From NCBI RefSeq assembly GCF_001427665.1, contig NZ_LMHC01000005.1, forward strand, positions 1 through 64,000: a DNA stretch of 64,000 nucleotides, in the 5' to 3' direction. Below, one piece after another: positions 24,222-34,711 of the stretch (positions within the stretch are counted from its first letter, which is position 1; each line of letters starts with the position of its first letter). The translations under genes were made by a program, and so were the position numbers. The notes under the pieces are model-generated. The model searched no databases and had not been told where the DNA came from. It worked only from the letters and a program-made list of their open reading frames with translations. Source of the DNA: Caulobacter sp. Root655 (GTDB lineage: Bacteria; Pseudomonadota; Alphaproteobacteria; Caulobacterales; Caulobacteraceae).

Positions 24222-25145
24222 CTACCCCCACCCCGCCAACACCCCCCGCAGCCCAGCCACGAAGGCCAGGGGCTGGTCCACCATCACGTGGTGATCGGCG
24301 TCGGGTATGGCCACGCGCAGCGTCGTGTCGGGCATCTGGTCGAACATGTAGTCCAGCGTCTCGGCGTGCATCAGGGCCGAGCGCTCGCCCCACATCAGCG
24401 CCACCGGGCTGGCGATGCGGCCCAGCAGGTCGCCGAGGTCCGGCATCGAGAACCGCTGCCAGATGGCCGGGTCGAACTTCCAGGTCCAGCCGCCCTCGAC
24501 TTCCTTCAGCGAGCCCCGGGCGATGTGGTCGGCGATGTAGAGGTTCTCGCAGCCCTGCGGCGGGGCCAGCCTGAAGCGAGCCAGCGCCTCTTCAAGCGAA
24601 GCGTAGACGCGGTTGGCGGCGTCGGGGCGCGGCGGCGGACCGCGCCAGCGCTTTTCCGGCGGCTGGATGCTGCTGTCGACCATGACGATGCCGCGCAGCC
24701 GGTCGGCGTGCTCCACGCCGCAATAGAGAGTGGGAAAGCCGCCGAACGAGTGGCCGACCAGGATCGGCTTGACGCCGCCGGCTTCCAGCTGGGCGGCCTC
24801 GACGGCGGCGAAGATCTCGGCCGCGAACGATTGGGCCGAATAGGCCGGTCGCCAGTCCGAGCCGCCCATGCCGGCCCACGAGATCGCCGCTACCCGCCAG
24901 TCTTCCGCGAAGAACGGCGCGATGAAGCTCCACCAGTCGGCGTGGGCCCCGTTACCGTGCAGGAACAGCAGGCCGGGCTTGCCGACCTCGCCCCAGGTCA
25001 GCAGCTCGATCTCCGCGCCGTCGACCGGGATGCGCGAGCGTTCGGGGGCCGCGGCCAGGGCGGCGTCGAACCAGGCGGGGGCCGGCGGCTTCTCGCCATG
25101 GAACGGGGCCAGCAGGGAGACGGGAGTGGGACGGTCGTCGGCCAT
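24222..25145 (-). CDS. Alpha/beta hydrolase
   Basis: A 307-residue cytoplasmic alpha/beta hydrolase: LTWGEVGKPGLLFLHGNGAHADWW (oxyanion HGNG), VAAISWAGMGGSDW, nucleophile elbow ILVGHSFGGFPTLYCG with Ser near residue 131, LRGIVMVDSSIQPP, and the late triad His in IPDADHHVMVDQP. The GxSxG, Asp and His positions fit an active esterase or epoxide-hydrolase-type enzyme. It starts three bases after the thioesterase gene ends, so the two are one operon. The substrate is unknown. Confidence 0.83.
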   Translation of the reverse strand: MADDRPTPVSLLAPFHGEKPPAPAWFDAALAAAPERSRIPVDGAEIELLTWGEVGKPGLLFLHGNGAHADWWSFIAPFFAEDWRVAAISWAGMGGSDWRPAYSAQSFAAEIFAAVEAAQLEAGGVKPILVGHSFGGFPTLYCGVEHADRLRGIVMVDSSIQPPEKRWRGPPPRPDAANRVYASLEEALARFRLAPPQGCENLYIADHIARGSLKEVEGGWTWKFDPAIWQRFSMPDLGDLLGRIASPVALMWGERSALMHAETLDYMFDQMPDTTLRVAIPDADHHVMVDQPLAFVAGLRGVLAGWG

Positions 25146-25148
25146 GGC

Positions 25149-25634
25149 TCAGCCCCCCTGGCTTTCTGGGCCCTTGAAGGCGATCTCGCCCGGGCGCGGA
25201 GCGCGGGGCGACAGGCCCTTGAACACGCCGGTGCCGGTCATCAGCGTGCGCTCGCCCACCCAGATGCGACCGCGCACGGTGAACACCAGGTCCTGCTCGG
25301 AGATCAGCTCGCCCCGCCCCTCGACGAAGTCGCCCAGTTGGGCGCCCGACAGGAAGTCGCAGTTCAGCCGCACCGTCACCCAGCTGTAGGACTTGGCCAG
25401 CGAGATGATCCGCCCCCAGGCCATGTCGGCGAAGCTCATCAGCATGCCGCCGTGGCAATTGCCCAGGCCGTTGGTGTGGTGCTCCTCGACCCGGAACCCC
25501 AGGACCGCCTCGCCCGGCCCCTGGCGCTGCTCGTACAGCGGCCCGATCTGGCGGCCGAAGCCGCGGGACCAGTTGAGTTGCGAATAGCCGTCGGGAATGG
25601 CGGCGGCCTGGGCGTCGGTGAGATCGTCGGACAT
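25149..25634 (-). CDS. PaaI family hotdog thioesterase
   Basis: The 161-residue protein has the PaaI/YigI hotdog pattern: [27 protein letters not shown] (Asn/His-Gly-Gly around the active site), [23 protein letters not shown] and [24 protein letters not shown]. Members hydrolyse acyl-CoA thioesters. It is the first gene of a two-gene unit with the hydrolase downstream, so together they may process an acyl-CoA or ester. The N-terminus lacks signal features. Confidence 0.86.
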   Translation of the reverse strand: MSDDLTDAQAAAIPDGYSQLNWSRGFGRQIGPLYEQRQGPGEAVLGFRVEEHHTNGLGNCHGGMLMSFADMAWGRIISLAKSYSWVTVRLNCDFLSGAQLGDFVEGRGELISEQDLVFTVRGRIWVGERTLMTGTGVFKGLSPRAPRPGEIAFKGPESQGG

Positions 25635-25724
25635 GGGGAAAGTCTAACAAGCGTTTGAGAGGTGGCAAGGGCCACGCTAGGGAAGCCGCGCGCGCCCGTC
25701 ACCTCCCTCCCCTCGGGCCTCCCC

Positions 25725-27893
25725 TCAGGCGCTCAGGCGCACGCCCGACCACCGATCCACCGCGCCGATCAACTCGACCGCCGAAATCGGCTTGCCGATG
25801 TGACCGTTCATGCCCGCATGGGCCGTGGCGTCGATGTGTTCGGGCAGGACATCGGCGCTGAGGGCGATGATCGGCGTGTCGCGGTTGTCGACGGTCAGCT
25901 CCCGAATCGCCCGGGCCGAGGCGAAGCCGTCGATGCCGGGCATCTGCAGGTCCATCAGGATCAGGTCGAACGCCTGGTCGGACGCCAGCCGCAGGGCCTC
26001 GACGCCGCCGCGCGCCTCGACGACCTGATGTCCCACCGCCTGCAGCATGGCGCGGACCAGCTCGCGGTTCACCTCCAGGTCGTCGACCACCAGGATCCGC
26101 GCGGCGCCGCCGGTCCGTCGCTTCCGGGCCCCCAGATCGACGACAGGCGCCAGATCGGCCCGGGCGGCGGCGATCTCGAAACGGAAGATCGAGCCTCCGC
26201 CGTCGGCCGGGATCATCCCGATGGTTCCGTCCATCAACTCGACCAGGCCCTTGCAGATCGACAGGCCCAGGCCCGTGCCGCCATAGCGACGGCTGATCGA
26301 GCCGTCGACCTGGGAGAAGCGCTGGAACAACCGCTCGCGCTTGTCGGCCGGCACGCCGCCGCCCGTGTCGGACACCGCGACCTCCAGCCGTCCGGGGGCA
26401 CGGTGGGCCACGCTGACCCGTACCTCGCCGGCGTCGGTGAACTTGATGGCGTTGCTGACCAGGTTGACCACGATCTGGCGCAGGCGGTCGGCGTCGGCGT
26501 TCACGGCGGCGGGCGTGCCGGGCGCGACCTCGAGGGACAGGACCAGGCCCTTCTCGCGCGCCTGCTCGGCGAACATGGCCGCCAAATCCTCGAACAGGGG
26601 CTCCACGGCGAACGGCCGCGGATCGAGGGCGACGTGGCCGGCCTCCAACTTGGAGAAGTCGAGGATGTCGTTGACCACCGCCAGCAGGGTGTGACCGGCG
26701 GCGTTGACACGACGGACGTAGGCGCCGGCCTGCGGCGGCAGGCCGTCCAGCTCGCCCAGCAGGTTGGAAAAGCCGTTGATGGCCGTCAGGGGTGTGCGGA
26801 TCTCGTGGCTCATGTTGGCCAGGAACTCGGCCTTGGCCTCGGCGGCGGCCTCGGCGCGAAGCTTGGCGTCCAGCAGCGCTTCCTCGCGCGACCTCGCCTC
26901 CGTCACGTCCATGACCGCGCCGAACACCGTCGCCACCTTGCCGCCCGCCCCCAGTTCGGCGGCGCCATGGCAGATCACGTGGCGCACCGAGCCGTCGGCG
27001 CGGGTCAGGCGCCCGGCCAGCTCGAAGGGACGACCGTCGATCGCCGTCGCCCGAAGACGCGCGGCCAGGGCCTCGCGCTCGGCCGGATCGTAGAAAGCCA
27101 TCTGCTCATCCAGGCTTGGTATCGGCCCGGCCGGATCCAGGTCGTAGATTCGATAGACCCCCTCCGACCAGGTGGTCACGCCGCTGGCCACGTCCACGCG
27201 CCAGTGACCGACGCCGGCCATGGTCTCGGCCATCAGGGTGATGCGGTGAGCCTCACGGATCTTGCGAGCGTCGGCCTCCGAGCGGGCCGAGGCCTCGGCC
27301 AGGTCCTCGCGGGCGCGGGTCAGGTCGGCCTGGACCGAGCGGAAGGCGCGGAACACCAGATAGGTCGTGGCCAGCACGGTCACGATCCGCCAGGGCTCGT
27401 GGCGCTGCATCAGGAACAGGCAGCCCAACAGCTGGATCAACGCCATCGAGACCAGCATCGGCGTGAGATTGGTGAACAGCCGCCGGGGCCGGGCGTAGTC
27501 GCTGGCCAGGATCTCGAACATCACCACGCCGTACAGCGTCACGCCGAAGGTCTGGGCCGCTCCGGTCTCGGCGAAGGTGATGTAGAAGCCCGCCACCGCG
27601 TAGCCGGCGCTCTGCAGCCAGGCGAACAGGTTGCGGCCGGCGACCGGCCGGCCTTCCCGCGAGAGGTCGTGGTGCTCGGCGACGGCCAGCATCGCCATCG
27701 TCGCCATCCAGGCGAACGGCAGCGGCCAGAACAGGTAAGGCAGGGTGGCGGCGAAGACGACGCCCGAGAACACCAGACGCGCGGCCAGGCCTCGCGGCTG
27801 ACGGGACGAGACCAGCAGCACGTCGCGGGTCGCTCGAAGGCCTCGACGCCAAGCCGACGAGGCCTCCCGGCCCGTCGAAATCACTGTCGCCAT
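25725..27893 (-). CDS. Hybrid sensor histidine kinase with receiver domain
   Basis: This 722-residue protein begins with several hydrophobic segments (about residues 30-190), then a coiled-coil helix and a PAS domain (about 225-340: GVGHWRVDVASGVTTWSEGVYRIYDLD). The HisKA box FLANMSHEIRTPLTAINGF places the phospho-accepting His near residue 361. The ATPase has N box NLVSNAIKFTD, G1 DTGGGVP and G2 GGTGLGLSICKGL. A C-terminal receiver (about 597-715) has VDDLEVN and phospho-Asp in LILMDLQMP near 646. ATG 27893 is chosen for its GAGGGCG site. No cognate regulator lies beside it; the signal is unknown. Confidence 0.88.
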   Translation of the reverse strand: MATVISTGREASSAWRRGLRATRDVLLVSSRQPRGLAARLVFSGVVFAATLPYLFWPLPFAWMATMAMLAVAEHHDLSREGRPVAGRNLFAWLQSAGYAVAGFYITFAETGAAQTFGVTLYGVVMFEILASDYARPRRLFTNLTPMLVSMALIQLLGCLFLMQRHEPWRIVTVLATTYLVFRAFRSVQADLTRAREDLAEASARSEADARKIREAHRITLMAETMAGVGHWRVDVASGVTTWSEGVYRIYDLDPAGPIPSLDEQMAFYDPAEREALAARLRATAIDGRPFELAGRLTRADGSVRHVICHGAAELGAGGKVATVFGAVMDVTEARSREEALLDAKLRAEAAAEAKAEFLANMSHEIRTPLTAINGFSNLLGELDGLPPQAGAYVRRVNAAGHTLLAVVNDILDFSKLEAGHVALDPRPFAVEPLFEDLAAMFAEQAREKGLVLSLEVAPGTPAAVNADADRLRQIVVNLVSNAIKFTDAGEVRVSVAHRAPGRLEVAVSDTGGGVPADKRERLFQRFSQVDGSISRRYGGTGLGLSICKGLVELMDGTIGMIPADGGGSIFRFEIAAARADLAPVVDLGARKRRTGGAARILVVDDLEVNRELVRAMLQAVGHQVVEARGGVEALRLASDQAFDLILMDLQMPGIDGFASARAIRELTVDNRDTPIIALSADVLPEHIDATAHAGMNGHIGKPISAVELIGAVDRWSGVRLSA

Positions 27894-27997
27894 TGGAACG
27901 CCCTCGCTTCCGTCCGGCAATATCTACACGCCGAGCCTTGAACGAAAGATTGAGCGGCGTTCATCGAGCGCGTTTCACGGAAGACTTCGGCGAGGCC

Positions 27998-29386
27998 TCA
28001 GGCCACCCCCGCCGCCGCCAGCACCGCCGCCTGCCGCTGGGCCAGCCCGTCCTCCGAGAAGCCCTCCAGCGACTTTTCGAACAGGGCCCGCCAGTTGTGC
28101 CGCGCCCCCAGGTGCAGGAAGGCCGCGCCCAGGCCGATGGCGGCGCGGTCCATGAACACGAACTCGCGGGGAATGGTGATCGGCCCCTTCTCCTTCAGGG
28201 CCTTGCGCACCTTGAAGGCCTCGCGGCGGCCGTATTCGCCGGGCGGCACGTCGTCGGCGACGGTGCGCACCCGGTCGTCGAGCAGCGGGCCATAGATGAA
28301 CCGGGCCCAGACGTTGAGCACGTCGACCAGGTCGTCGTTGAGATTGGCGAAGCCCCAGCTGCGATAGGCCTCGACCTGCTCGGCGCGGTCGTCGTTCAGC
28401 AGGCCGCGATAGAGCCGCACCACCCCGGCCACGAAGTGGGGCGGGAAGATGCGGATGCAGCCGAAGTCCAGCAGGTTGAGGTGGGCCGCGCCGTCGCCGC
28501 CCTCCGGTCCGCCGAAGGTGTAGTTGCCCAGGTGGGGGTCGCCGTGGATGATCCCCAGCTTGGTCATCGGGCTCCACCAGGCCTCGAACAGCAGGGCGGC
28601 GATGCGGTCGCGGGTGTCCTGCGGCGCGTCCTTGAAGGTCAGCAGGCCACGGCCTTCCAGCCAGGTCATGCTCAGCAGCCGCTTGGTCGACAGCGACGGC
28701 ACGGGCTGCGGCACCTGGATGTCGGCCCGGCCCGAGAAGAAGCCGCCGTACAGCGCCATCAGCCGGGCCTCGCGCTCGTAGTCGAGTTCCTCGCGCAGCC
28801 GGTCGCCGATCTCGACGATCATCTCGCTGGGGTCGATCGAGCCGTCCATGCGCTTGAACAGGCCGATCAGGCCGCGCAGCTGGCCCAGGTCGCTTTCGAC
28901 CGCGCTCTGCATGTCCGGATATTGCAGCTTCACCGCCAGGGCCCGGCCGTCGGGGGCGACCGCGCGGTGCACCTGGCCCAGGGAGGCGGCGGCGGCGGCC
29001 TCGTGCTCGAAGCTCTGGAAGCGGCCCTGCCATTCGGGACCCAGCTCGGCGGCCATCCGCCGACGGACGAACGGCCAGCCCATGGCCGGGGCGTTGGTCT
29101 GCAGCTCGGCCAGTTCGGCGGCGAATTCCGGCGGCAGCAGGTCGGGCACCGTGGCGAACATCTGAGCCGCCTTCATCAGCGGGCCCTTCAGCCCGCCCAG
29201 CGCCGCCCTCAGGGCCTTGGCGTTGCGGGCGTCGGCCCCGCCGCCGGCGAACAGGCTGTTGGCCCCGTAGCTGACCGCGGCGCCCGACAGCCCCGCCCCG
29301 ACCTTGGCGAAGCGGGTCAGCCGGCCGGAGAGGCGGTCGCGTTCAGGGTCTTTGGCGGGGTCCTTGGAGGGCGCGTCGTCGGCCAT
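27998..29386 (-). CDS. ABC1/UbiB family atypical kinase
   Basis: A 462-residue ABC1 (ADCK/AarF) family protein: the KxGQ-like region GLKGPLMKAAQMFATVPDLLPPEF, the Ala-rich loop EAAAAASLGQVHRAV, VKLQYPDM, and the catalytic stretch GIIHGDPHLGNYTF with a downstream DFG-like LLDFGCIR. These ATPase/kinases support ubiquinone synthesis (UbiB/COQ8) or other lipid handling. It lacks the C-terminal transmembrane pair of E. coli UbiB, so it may be a distinct ADCK branch. It is the last of a unit with the NTF2-like and M3 peptidase genes (gap 3 bases). Confidence 0.85.
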   Translation of the reverse strand: MADDAPSKDPAKDPERDRLSGRLTRFAKVGAGLSGAAVSYGANSLFAGGGADARNAKALRAALGGLKGPLMKAAQMFATVPDLLPPEFAAELAELQTNAPAMGWPFVRRRMAAELGPEWQGRFQSFEHEAAAAASLGQVHRAVAPDGRALAVKLQYPDMQSAVESDLGQLRGLIGLFKRMDGSIDPSEMIVEIGDRLREELDYEREARLMALYGGFFSGRADIQVPQPVPSLSTKRLLSMTWLEGRGLLTFKDAPQDTRDRIAALLFEAWWSPMTKLGIIHGDPHLGNYTFGGPEGGDGAAHLNLLDFGCIRIFPPHFVAGVVRLYRGLLNDDRAEQVEAYRSWGFANLNDDLVDVLNVWARFIYGPLLDDRVRTVADDVPPGEYGRREAFKVRKALKEKGPITIPREFVFMDRAAIGLGAAFLHLGARHNWRALFEKSLEGFSEDGLAQRQAAVLAAAGVA

Positions 29387-29389
29387 CGC

Positions 29390-29752
29390 CTATCCGAACT
29401 GCCGGGAGTCGTAGAAGAACCGCTCACGGACGATCCGATCGCCGCCCCACACCTGGTGGGTCAGCTCCTCGAACTTCAGGGTCACGCCGTCCTTGTTGGT
29501 CATCAGGAAGATCCACTGGATCACCACGTTGTCGCCGTCGTGCAGCACCAGGACCGCCGGCTGGGTGTCCATCTTCGACAGCCGCGCCAGGGCCGCCGCC
29601 TCGTGCTCGACCAGCACGTCGCGGCCGACGCGCGGCGGGGCGTTGTTCTCCTGCATCGAGGCGTCCTTGGCGTAGAACCGCTCGATCGCCTCGACGTGCT
29701 CGTTGCGTTCGACGGTGGCGATGAACTCCGCCAGGCGTTCCTTGGTGGGCAT
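29390..29752 (-). CDS. SnoaL/NTF2-like family protein
   Basis: A 120-residue protein with the SnoaL-like alpha+beta barrel pattern: ERLAEFIATVERNEHVEAIERFYAKDASMQENNAPPRVGRDVLVEHEAA at the start and NVVIQWIFLMTNKDGVTLKFEELTHQVWGGDRIVRERFFYD at the end. Such folds act as isomerases or small-ligand binding proteins; here no catalytic residue can be assigned. It lies between the M3 peptidase and ABC1 genes with gaps of 13 and 3 bases, so it is co-transcribed. Confidence 0.78.
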   Translation of the reverse strand: MPTKERLAEFIATVERNEHVEAIERFYAKDASMQENNAPPRVGRDVLVEHEAAALARLSKMDTQPAVLVLHDGDNVVIQWIFLMTNKDGVTLKFEELTHQVWGGDRIVRERFFYDSRQFG

Positions 29753-29765
29753 CGCGTCGTCTCCG

Positions 29766-31556
29766 TCAGACCAGGGCTTCGAATTCGTCGACCAGCCGTT
29801 CCAGCTGCGCGCAGCCGGCGGCCCAGAAGGCCTTGTCGCGCGGGTTCAACCCAAACGGGGCCAGGGCCTCGACATAGGTGCGGGCGCCACCCGCCGCCAG
29901 CAGGTCCTCGTAGAGCGGCGCGAAGCCGATCGGGTCCTCGCGGCGCTTCTCCATCAGGCCGCGCACCAACAGATCGCCGAACGCGTAGGCGTAGACATAG
30001 AACGGCGCATGCACGAAGTGGCTGACATAGGCCCAATAGTGCTCGTAGCCGGGGTTGAGGGTCACGGCCGGCCCCAGGCTCTCGCCCATCACCTCCAGCC
30101 ACAGCTGGCCGATCTGGTCTGGAGCCAACTCGCCCGCCTCGCGGGCCAAGTGAAAACGCCGCTCGAAGCGGTGGAAGGCGATCTGGCGGACCACCGTGTT
30201 GAGCCCGTCCTCGATCTTGCCGGCCAGCAGCCCCTTGCGGTCGGCGGGCGTCGCCTCGGCCAGCAGGCGGTCGAACACCAGGCCCTCGCCGAAGATCGAG
30301 GCGGTCTCGGCCAGGGTCAGGGGAGTGTCGGCCAGCAGGGTGCCCAGCGGCGCGCACAGGGTCTGGTGCACCGCGTGGCCCAGCTCGTGGGCCAGGGTCA
30401 GCACGTCGCGCCGCTCGCCCATGTAGTTCATGAACACATAGGGATGCCGCTCGGCGGTGACCGGGTGCGAATAGGCCCCGGATTGCTTGCCCGCCCGGGG
30501 ACGGGCGTCGATCCACGGCTGGGCGAAGAAGGTCCGGGCGGTGTCGGCGAACTTCGGGGCCAGGGCCTGGTAGCTCTCCAGCACGATCTCCCGCGCCTCA
30601 TCCCAGCCATAGGCCTTCGGCGTGGCGGCGGTCAGCGGCGCGTTGCGGTCCCAGTAGTCGAGGGTCTCGCGGCCCATGACCTTGGCCTTCAGCGCGTAGT
30701 AGCGGTGCGACAGGCGCGGATAGGCCTCGACCACGGCGGCTTCCAGCGCGTCGACCGCGTCGGCGTCGACCTCGTTGGCCAGATGGCGCGACTGGGCGGG
30801 ACCGTCGAAATGGCGCCAGCGGTCTTCGACCTGCTTTTCGAAGGCCAGGGTGTTCATCACCAGCCCCTGGGTCGAGGCGCGTTCCTCCAGCGCCTGGGCC
30901 AGGCCGTCGGCGGCCGCCTGGCGACGCTGGCCGTCGGGGTCGGACAGGCGGTTGAGGGCCTCGGGCAGGGTCAGGCTTTCCTGGCCGACCCTGGCCGTGA
31001 GTTTAGCCAGAGTCTCGTCATACAGCCGCACCCAGTTGGCCACGGCCGGGCCGCGATCGACGATGTAGCGCTCCAGGTCGGGCGTCAGTTCGTGCGGCCG
31101 CGACAGGCGCAGGCGGCGCAGCCACGGCGTCCAGCGAGCGCTCGCCGGAAAAGCCTTGAGCGCCGCCTCCAGCTCGCCGTCCTCCAGCTGGTTCAGCTCC
31201 AACGAGAAGAACAGGCTCTCGGCGGCGATCGCCGACGAGCGGGCCCGCAGGTCCGCCTCGAACTTGGCCCAGGCCGGGTCGTCGCGGGCGGTCGAGGCGG
31301 CCAGGCCCGCATAGGCCCCCACGCCCCACAGGCCGTTGGTCGCCCGCTCGTACAGCCGCACGCCGCGATCCAGCAGCACGCCCAGCCGCTGAGGCTCGCT
31401 CCGGGCTTGCAGGAACAGGCCCTCCAGGCTGGCCAGTTCGTCGTTGGCGGCCTTGGCGGCGGCCAGGTCGATCTCGATCTTCGGATCGTCGCGACCGGCA
31501 TAGAGGTCGGCGAGGTTCCACTCGGGCAGGGCGTCGGTCTTGAAGGGGGCGTTCAT
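29766..31556 (-). CDS. M3 family oligoendopeptidase
   Basis: The 596-residue protein is an M3B (PepF-like) metallopeptidase. The zinc motif is LTLAHELGHAVHQTL with the HExxH His near residue 389, followed by the third ligand Glu in ETASIFGEGLVFDRL. The N-terminal half is helical and long, as usual. It should cleave short peptides in the cytoplasm. It starts the unit that continues with the NTF2-like and ABC1 genes. Length and motifs are complete. Confidence 0.92.
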   Translation of the reverse strand: MNAPFKTDALPEWNLADLYAGRDDPKIEIDLAAAKAANDELASLEGLFLQARSEPQRLGVLLDRGVRLYERATNGLWGVGAYAGLAASTARDDPAWAKFEADLRARSSAIAAESLFFSLELNQLEDGELEAALKAFPASARWTPWLRRLRLSRPHELTPDLERYIVDRGPAVANWVRLYDETLAKLTARVGQESLTLPEALNRLSDPDGQRRQAAADGLAQALEERASTQGLVMNTLAFEKQVEDRWRHFDGPAQSRHLANEVDADAVDALEAAVVEAYPRLSHRYYALKAKVMGRETLDYWDRNAPLTAATPKAYGWDEAREIVLESYQALAPKFADTARTFFAQPWIDARPRAGKQSGAYSHPVTAERHPYVFMNYMGERRDVLTLAHELGHAVHQTLCAPLGTLLADTPLTLAETASIFGEGLVFDRLLAEATPADRKGLLAGKIEDGLNTVVRQIAFHRFERRFHLAREAGELAPDQIGQLWLEVMGESLGPAVTLNPGYEHYWAYVSHFVHAPFYVYAYAFGDLLVRGLMEKRREDPIGFAPLYEDLLAAGGARTYVEALAPFGLNPRDKAFWAAGCAQLERLVDEFEALV

Positions 31557-31613
31557 GGCCGTAGGGATATGGCGTGCGGGGGGTCCGACGCAATCGCTGC
31601 CGGAGCCTTTCCC

Positions 31614-32264
31614 TCAGCGCGCCCGCCGTTCGGCCCGATCCATGGCCCAGGCGACCGCCACGATCAGCAGGTAGACCGCCAAGGCCGACGCCCCCATCGA
31701 CACCGGTCCGCCGCCGGACGGGGTCAGCATGGCGGCGATCTGCACGCCCAGCAGCAGGGCCACGAACAGCGGGGCCGACCAGCCGGCCCGCCCCTGCAGG
31801 CCGCGCCGCCAGCCCCAGGCCGCCGCGCCCATGGCCAGCAGCCCCATCTCCAGCGCCTGTTCGGGCACGGGATGGTTCCACCAGCCCAGCCCCACCTTGG
31901 GGCCGCCGAACCACAGTTCCAGGTCGGGCCGGTGGACCAGGAAATCCAGCCCCCAGTGCGACAGCACGACCAGCCCGACCATCGTTCCGGCCCGGCGTGG
32001 CAGCTTCAGCAGCCAGGTCGCCAGGAGCCCCGCCGCCACCGCCCACAGCACGGCGGCCGGCAAGCTGTGGGTGTAGGGCATGTGCTCAAGCACCAGGGCG
32101 CTGCCCGGCAGGCTGGCGTCGAAGCTCAGCCGCTCGGCCCCGGTCATGACCAGAACACTCCAGCCGACATCGACCAGCTGGCAGCCCAGCACATAGGTCC
32201 ACAGCGGCGCCTTGGGCTGCGCGGCCTTGGCGGCCAGGGCCGCCGCGTAGTGTCCGACGAACAT
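31614..32264 (-). CDS. Multi-pass membrane protein, possible YdjM-like
   Basis: A 216-residue membrane protein with about six helices. The start MFVGHYAAALAAKAA and the motif pair GCQLVDVGWSVLV and EHMPYTHSLPAAVLWA, with HWGLDFLVHRPDLEL later, place conserved His and Asp residues at helix ends. This resembles the metal-dependent hydrolase-like YdjM/DUF457 membrane proteins. ATG 32264 is preferred for its GGGGGAA site; an in-frame start five codons earlier is weaker. Function is unknown. It lies 57 bases upstream of the M3 peptidase gene on the same strand. Confidence 0.66.
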   Translation of the reverse strand: MFVGHYAAALAAKAAQPKAPLWTYVLGCQLVDVGWSVLVMTGAERLSFDASLPGSALVLEHMPYTHSLPAAVLWAVAAGLLATWLLKLPRRAGTMVGLVVLSHWGLDFLVHRPDLELWFGGPKVGLGWWNHPVPEQALEMGLLAMGAAAWGWRRGLQGRAGWSAPLFVALLLGVQIAAMLTPSGGGPVSMGASALAVYLLIVAVAWAMDRAERRAR

Positions 32265-32385
32265 GGTCGCTTCCCCCAAAGCCGCGTTCTTCGCGCCAGG
32301 CTAAGGCCGGCGGACCATTACCGCGAATTAAAATGCGCGCCCGGCCTGCCCCGCATAACCTTGCTCCGCCAACCAGGGGAGTTCG

Positions 32386-32775
32386 ATGACCAGGGCCGCC
32401 GCCGCTATCGCCGTGATTCTGACCCTGGCGGCCGCGCCCCCGGCCATGGCCGAGAACAAGCCGCTGGGCCCGTTCGCCACCGCGATCCGCAGCGTCTTCG
32501 TCTTCAACAGCTGCACCACCCGGCTGAAGGAGAAGTTCAAGATCGGTCCGCTGAACGGCCTGGAGGTCACCCACATGGACTCCGCCGGCGCCAAGCCCGA
32601 CGGGGCGATGGACGTGACGTTCGAGGCCACCACCACCGAGAAGAAGACCGATCGCAAGACCCACTTCGTCGGCGTCTGCCACGTGGGCCGCGAGGGCGAG
32701 ACCCGCGTCGACGCCAGGATCGTCAGCCAGGGCGTCAGCGGCGTGGTCCGTCGGAGCCCGGCGAAGGCAGGTTAG
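32386..32775 (+). CDS. Unknown secreted protein
   Basis: A 129-residue protein with a signal peptide (MTRAAAAIAVILTLAAAPPAMAE). The mature part has two cysteines (FNSCTTRLKEKF and VGVCHVGRE) that could form one disulfide, and several strand-like segments (MDVTFEATTTEKKTDRKTHFVGV). No family was recognised. The gene is divergent from the membrane protein gene at 32264 and is followed by a dispersed palindromic repeat. Confidence 0.62.
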   Translation: MTRAAAAIAVILTLAAAPPAMAENKPLGPFATAIRSVFVFNSCTTRLKEKFKIGPLNGLEVTHMDSAGAKPDGAMDVTFEATTTEKKTDRKTHFVGVCHVGREGETRVDARIVSQGVSGVVRRSPAKAG

Positions 32776-32821
32776 GGCGCTATCGACGGCAGACCTTGCG
32801 GGCTGTCTTCGGCGAGCGCCT

Positions 32822-32925
32822 TGCGTCCTTCGAGGCTTCGCTACGCTACGCACCTCAGGATGAGGAAGACAGCACAGAACTCCTCATCCTGAGGCGCCCT
32901 CCAACGGAGGGCCTCGAAGGACGCA
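32822..32925. repeat. Intergenic inverted repeat, TGCGTCCTTCGAGG family, copy 2
   Basis: Same outer arms (TGCGTCCTTCGAGG and CCTCGAAGGACGCA) and the same inner CTCAGGATGAGGA/TCCTCATCCTGAG arms as 4193-4313. It lies between the secreted-protein gene and the tacA promoter region, about 50 bases before a CtrA-type box. Confidence 0.8.
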
Positions 32926-32974
32926 CAGCGCTTGCTCCCGCCCGCGGCTCTTAGCCCGCCCCCTCCCCCGGATC

Positions 32975-32989
32975 GTAACCCCTCGTTAA
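32975..32989. promoter_or_regulatory. Near-consensus CtrA-type box upstream of tacA
   Basis: Read on the minus strand, this is TTAA-CGAGGGG-TTAC, one mismatch from TTAA-N7-TTAA. It lies about 120 bases before the tacA start. C. crescentus tacA is activated by CtrA, so the site is plausible. The remaining 327-base gap holds the repeat at 32822-32925 and no gene. Confidence 0.5.
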
Positions 32990-33111
32990 GCGCGTGCGTT
33001 AATCCCTGACTCACGTCTCCGAAACTCGGTCTTTACCCGGGCCCTGTATCACTCTGAACCAACAAGAGCCCTGTCCCATGTCGGACGCGGCCGGTTCAGT
33101 GGGTGTCTGAA

Positions 33112-34584
<1,473 letters not shown>

Positions 34585-34591
34585 CTGTATT

Positions 34592-34693
34592 GTCATCCCG
34601 GACAAGCGCGTAGCGCGCAGATCCGGGACCGCCACAAGCGCGGCGCTCAGGCGTCGGTCCCGGGTCTGCGCTTCGCTACGCCCGGGATGACAA
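34592..34693. repeat. Intergenic palindrome, GTCATCCC family, copy 2
   Basis: The arms GTCATCCCGG and CCGGGATGAC enclose GGGACC...GGTCCCGGGTC and two small palindromes (GCGCGTAGCGCGC, CGCTTCGCTACGC-like). It sits between the convergent tacA and aminotransferase genes and could terminate both. Confidence 0.75.
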
Positions 34694-34711
34694 CGGTGGC
34701 GGGACCGCCCC

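Noticed and set aside
25662..27941. Open frame of more than 750 codons on the plus strand, antisense to the histidine kinase
   Set aside because: The encoded sequence is low-complexity, rich in Arg, Gly, Gln and His, with no motif, as expected opposite a high-GC gene. The minus strand has clear kinase motifs.
29703..32954. Open frame of over 1,000 codons on the plus strand across three minus-strand genes
   Set aside because: It spans genes with clear M3 peptidase and NTF2-like motifs on the other strand and has no domain. It is a product of GC-rich codon bias.
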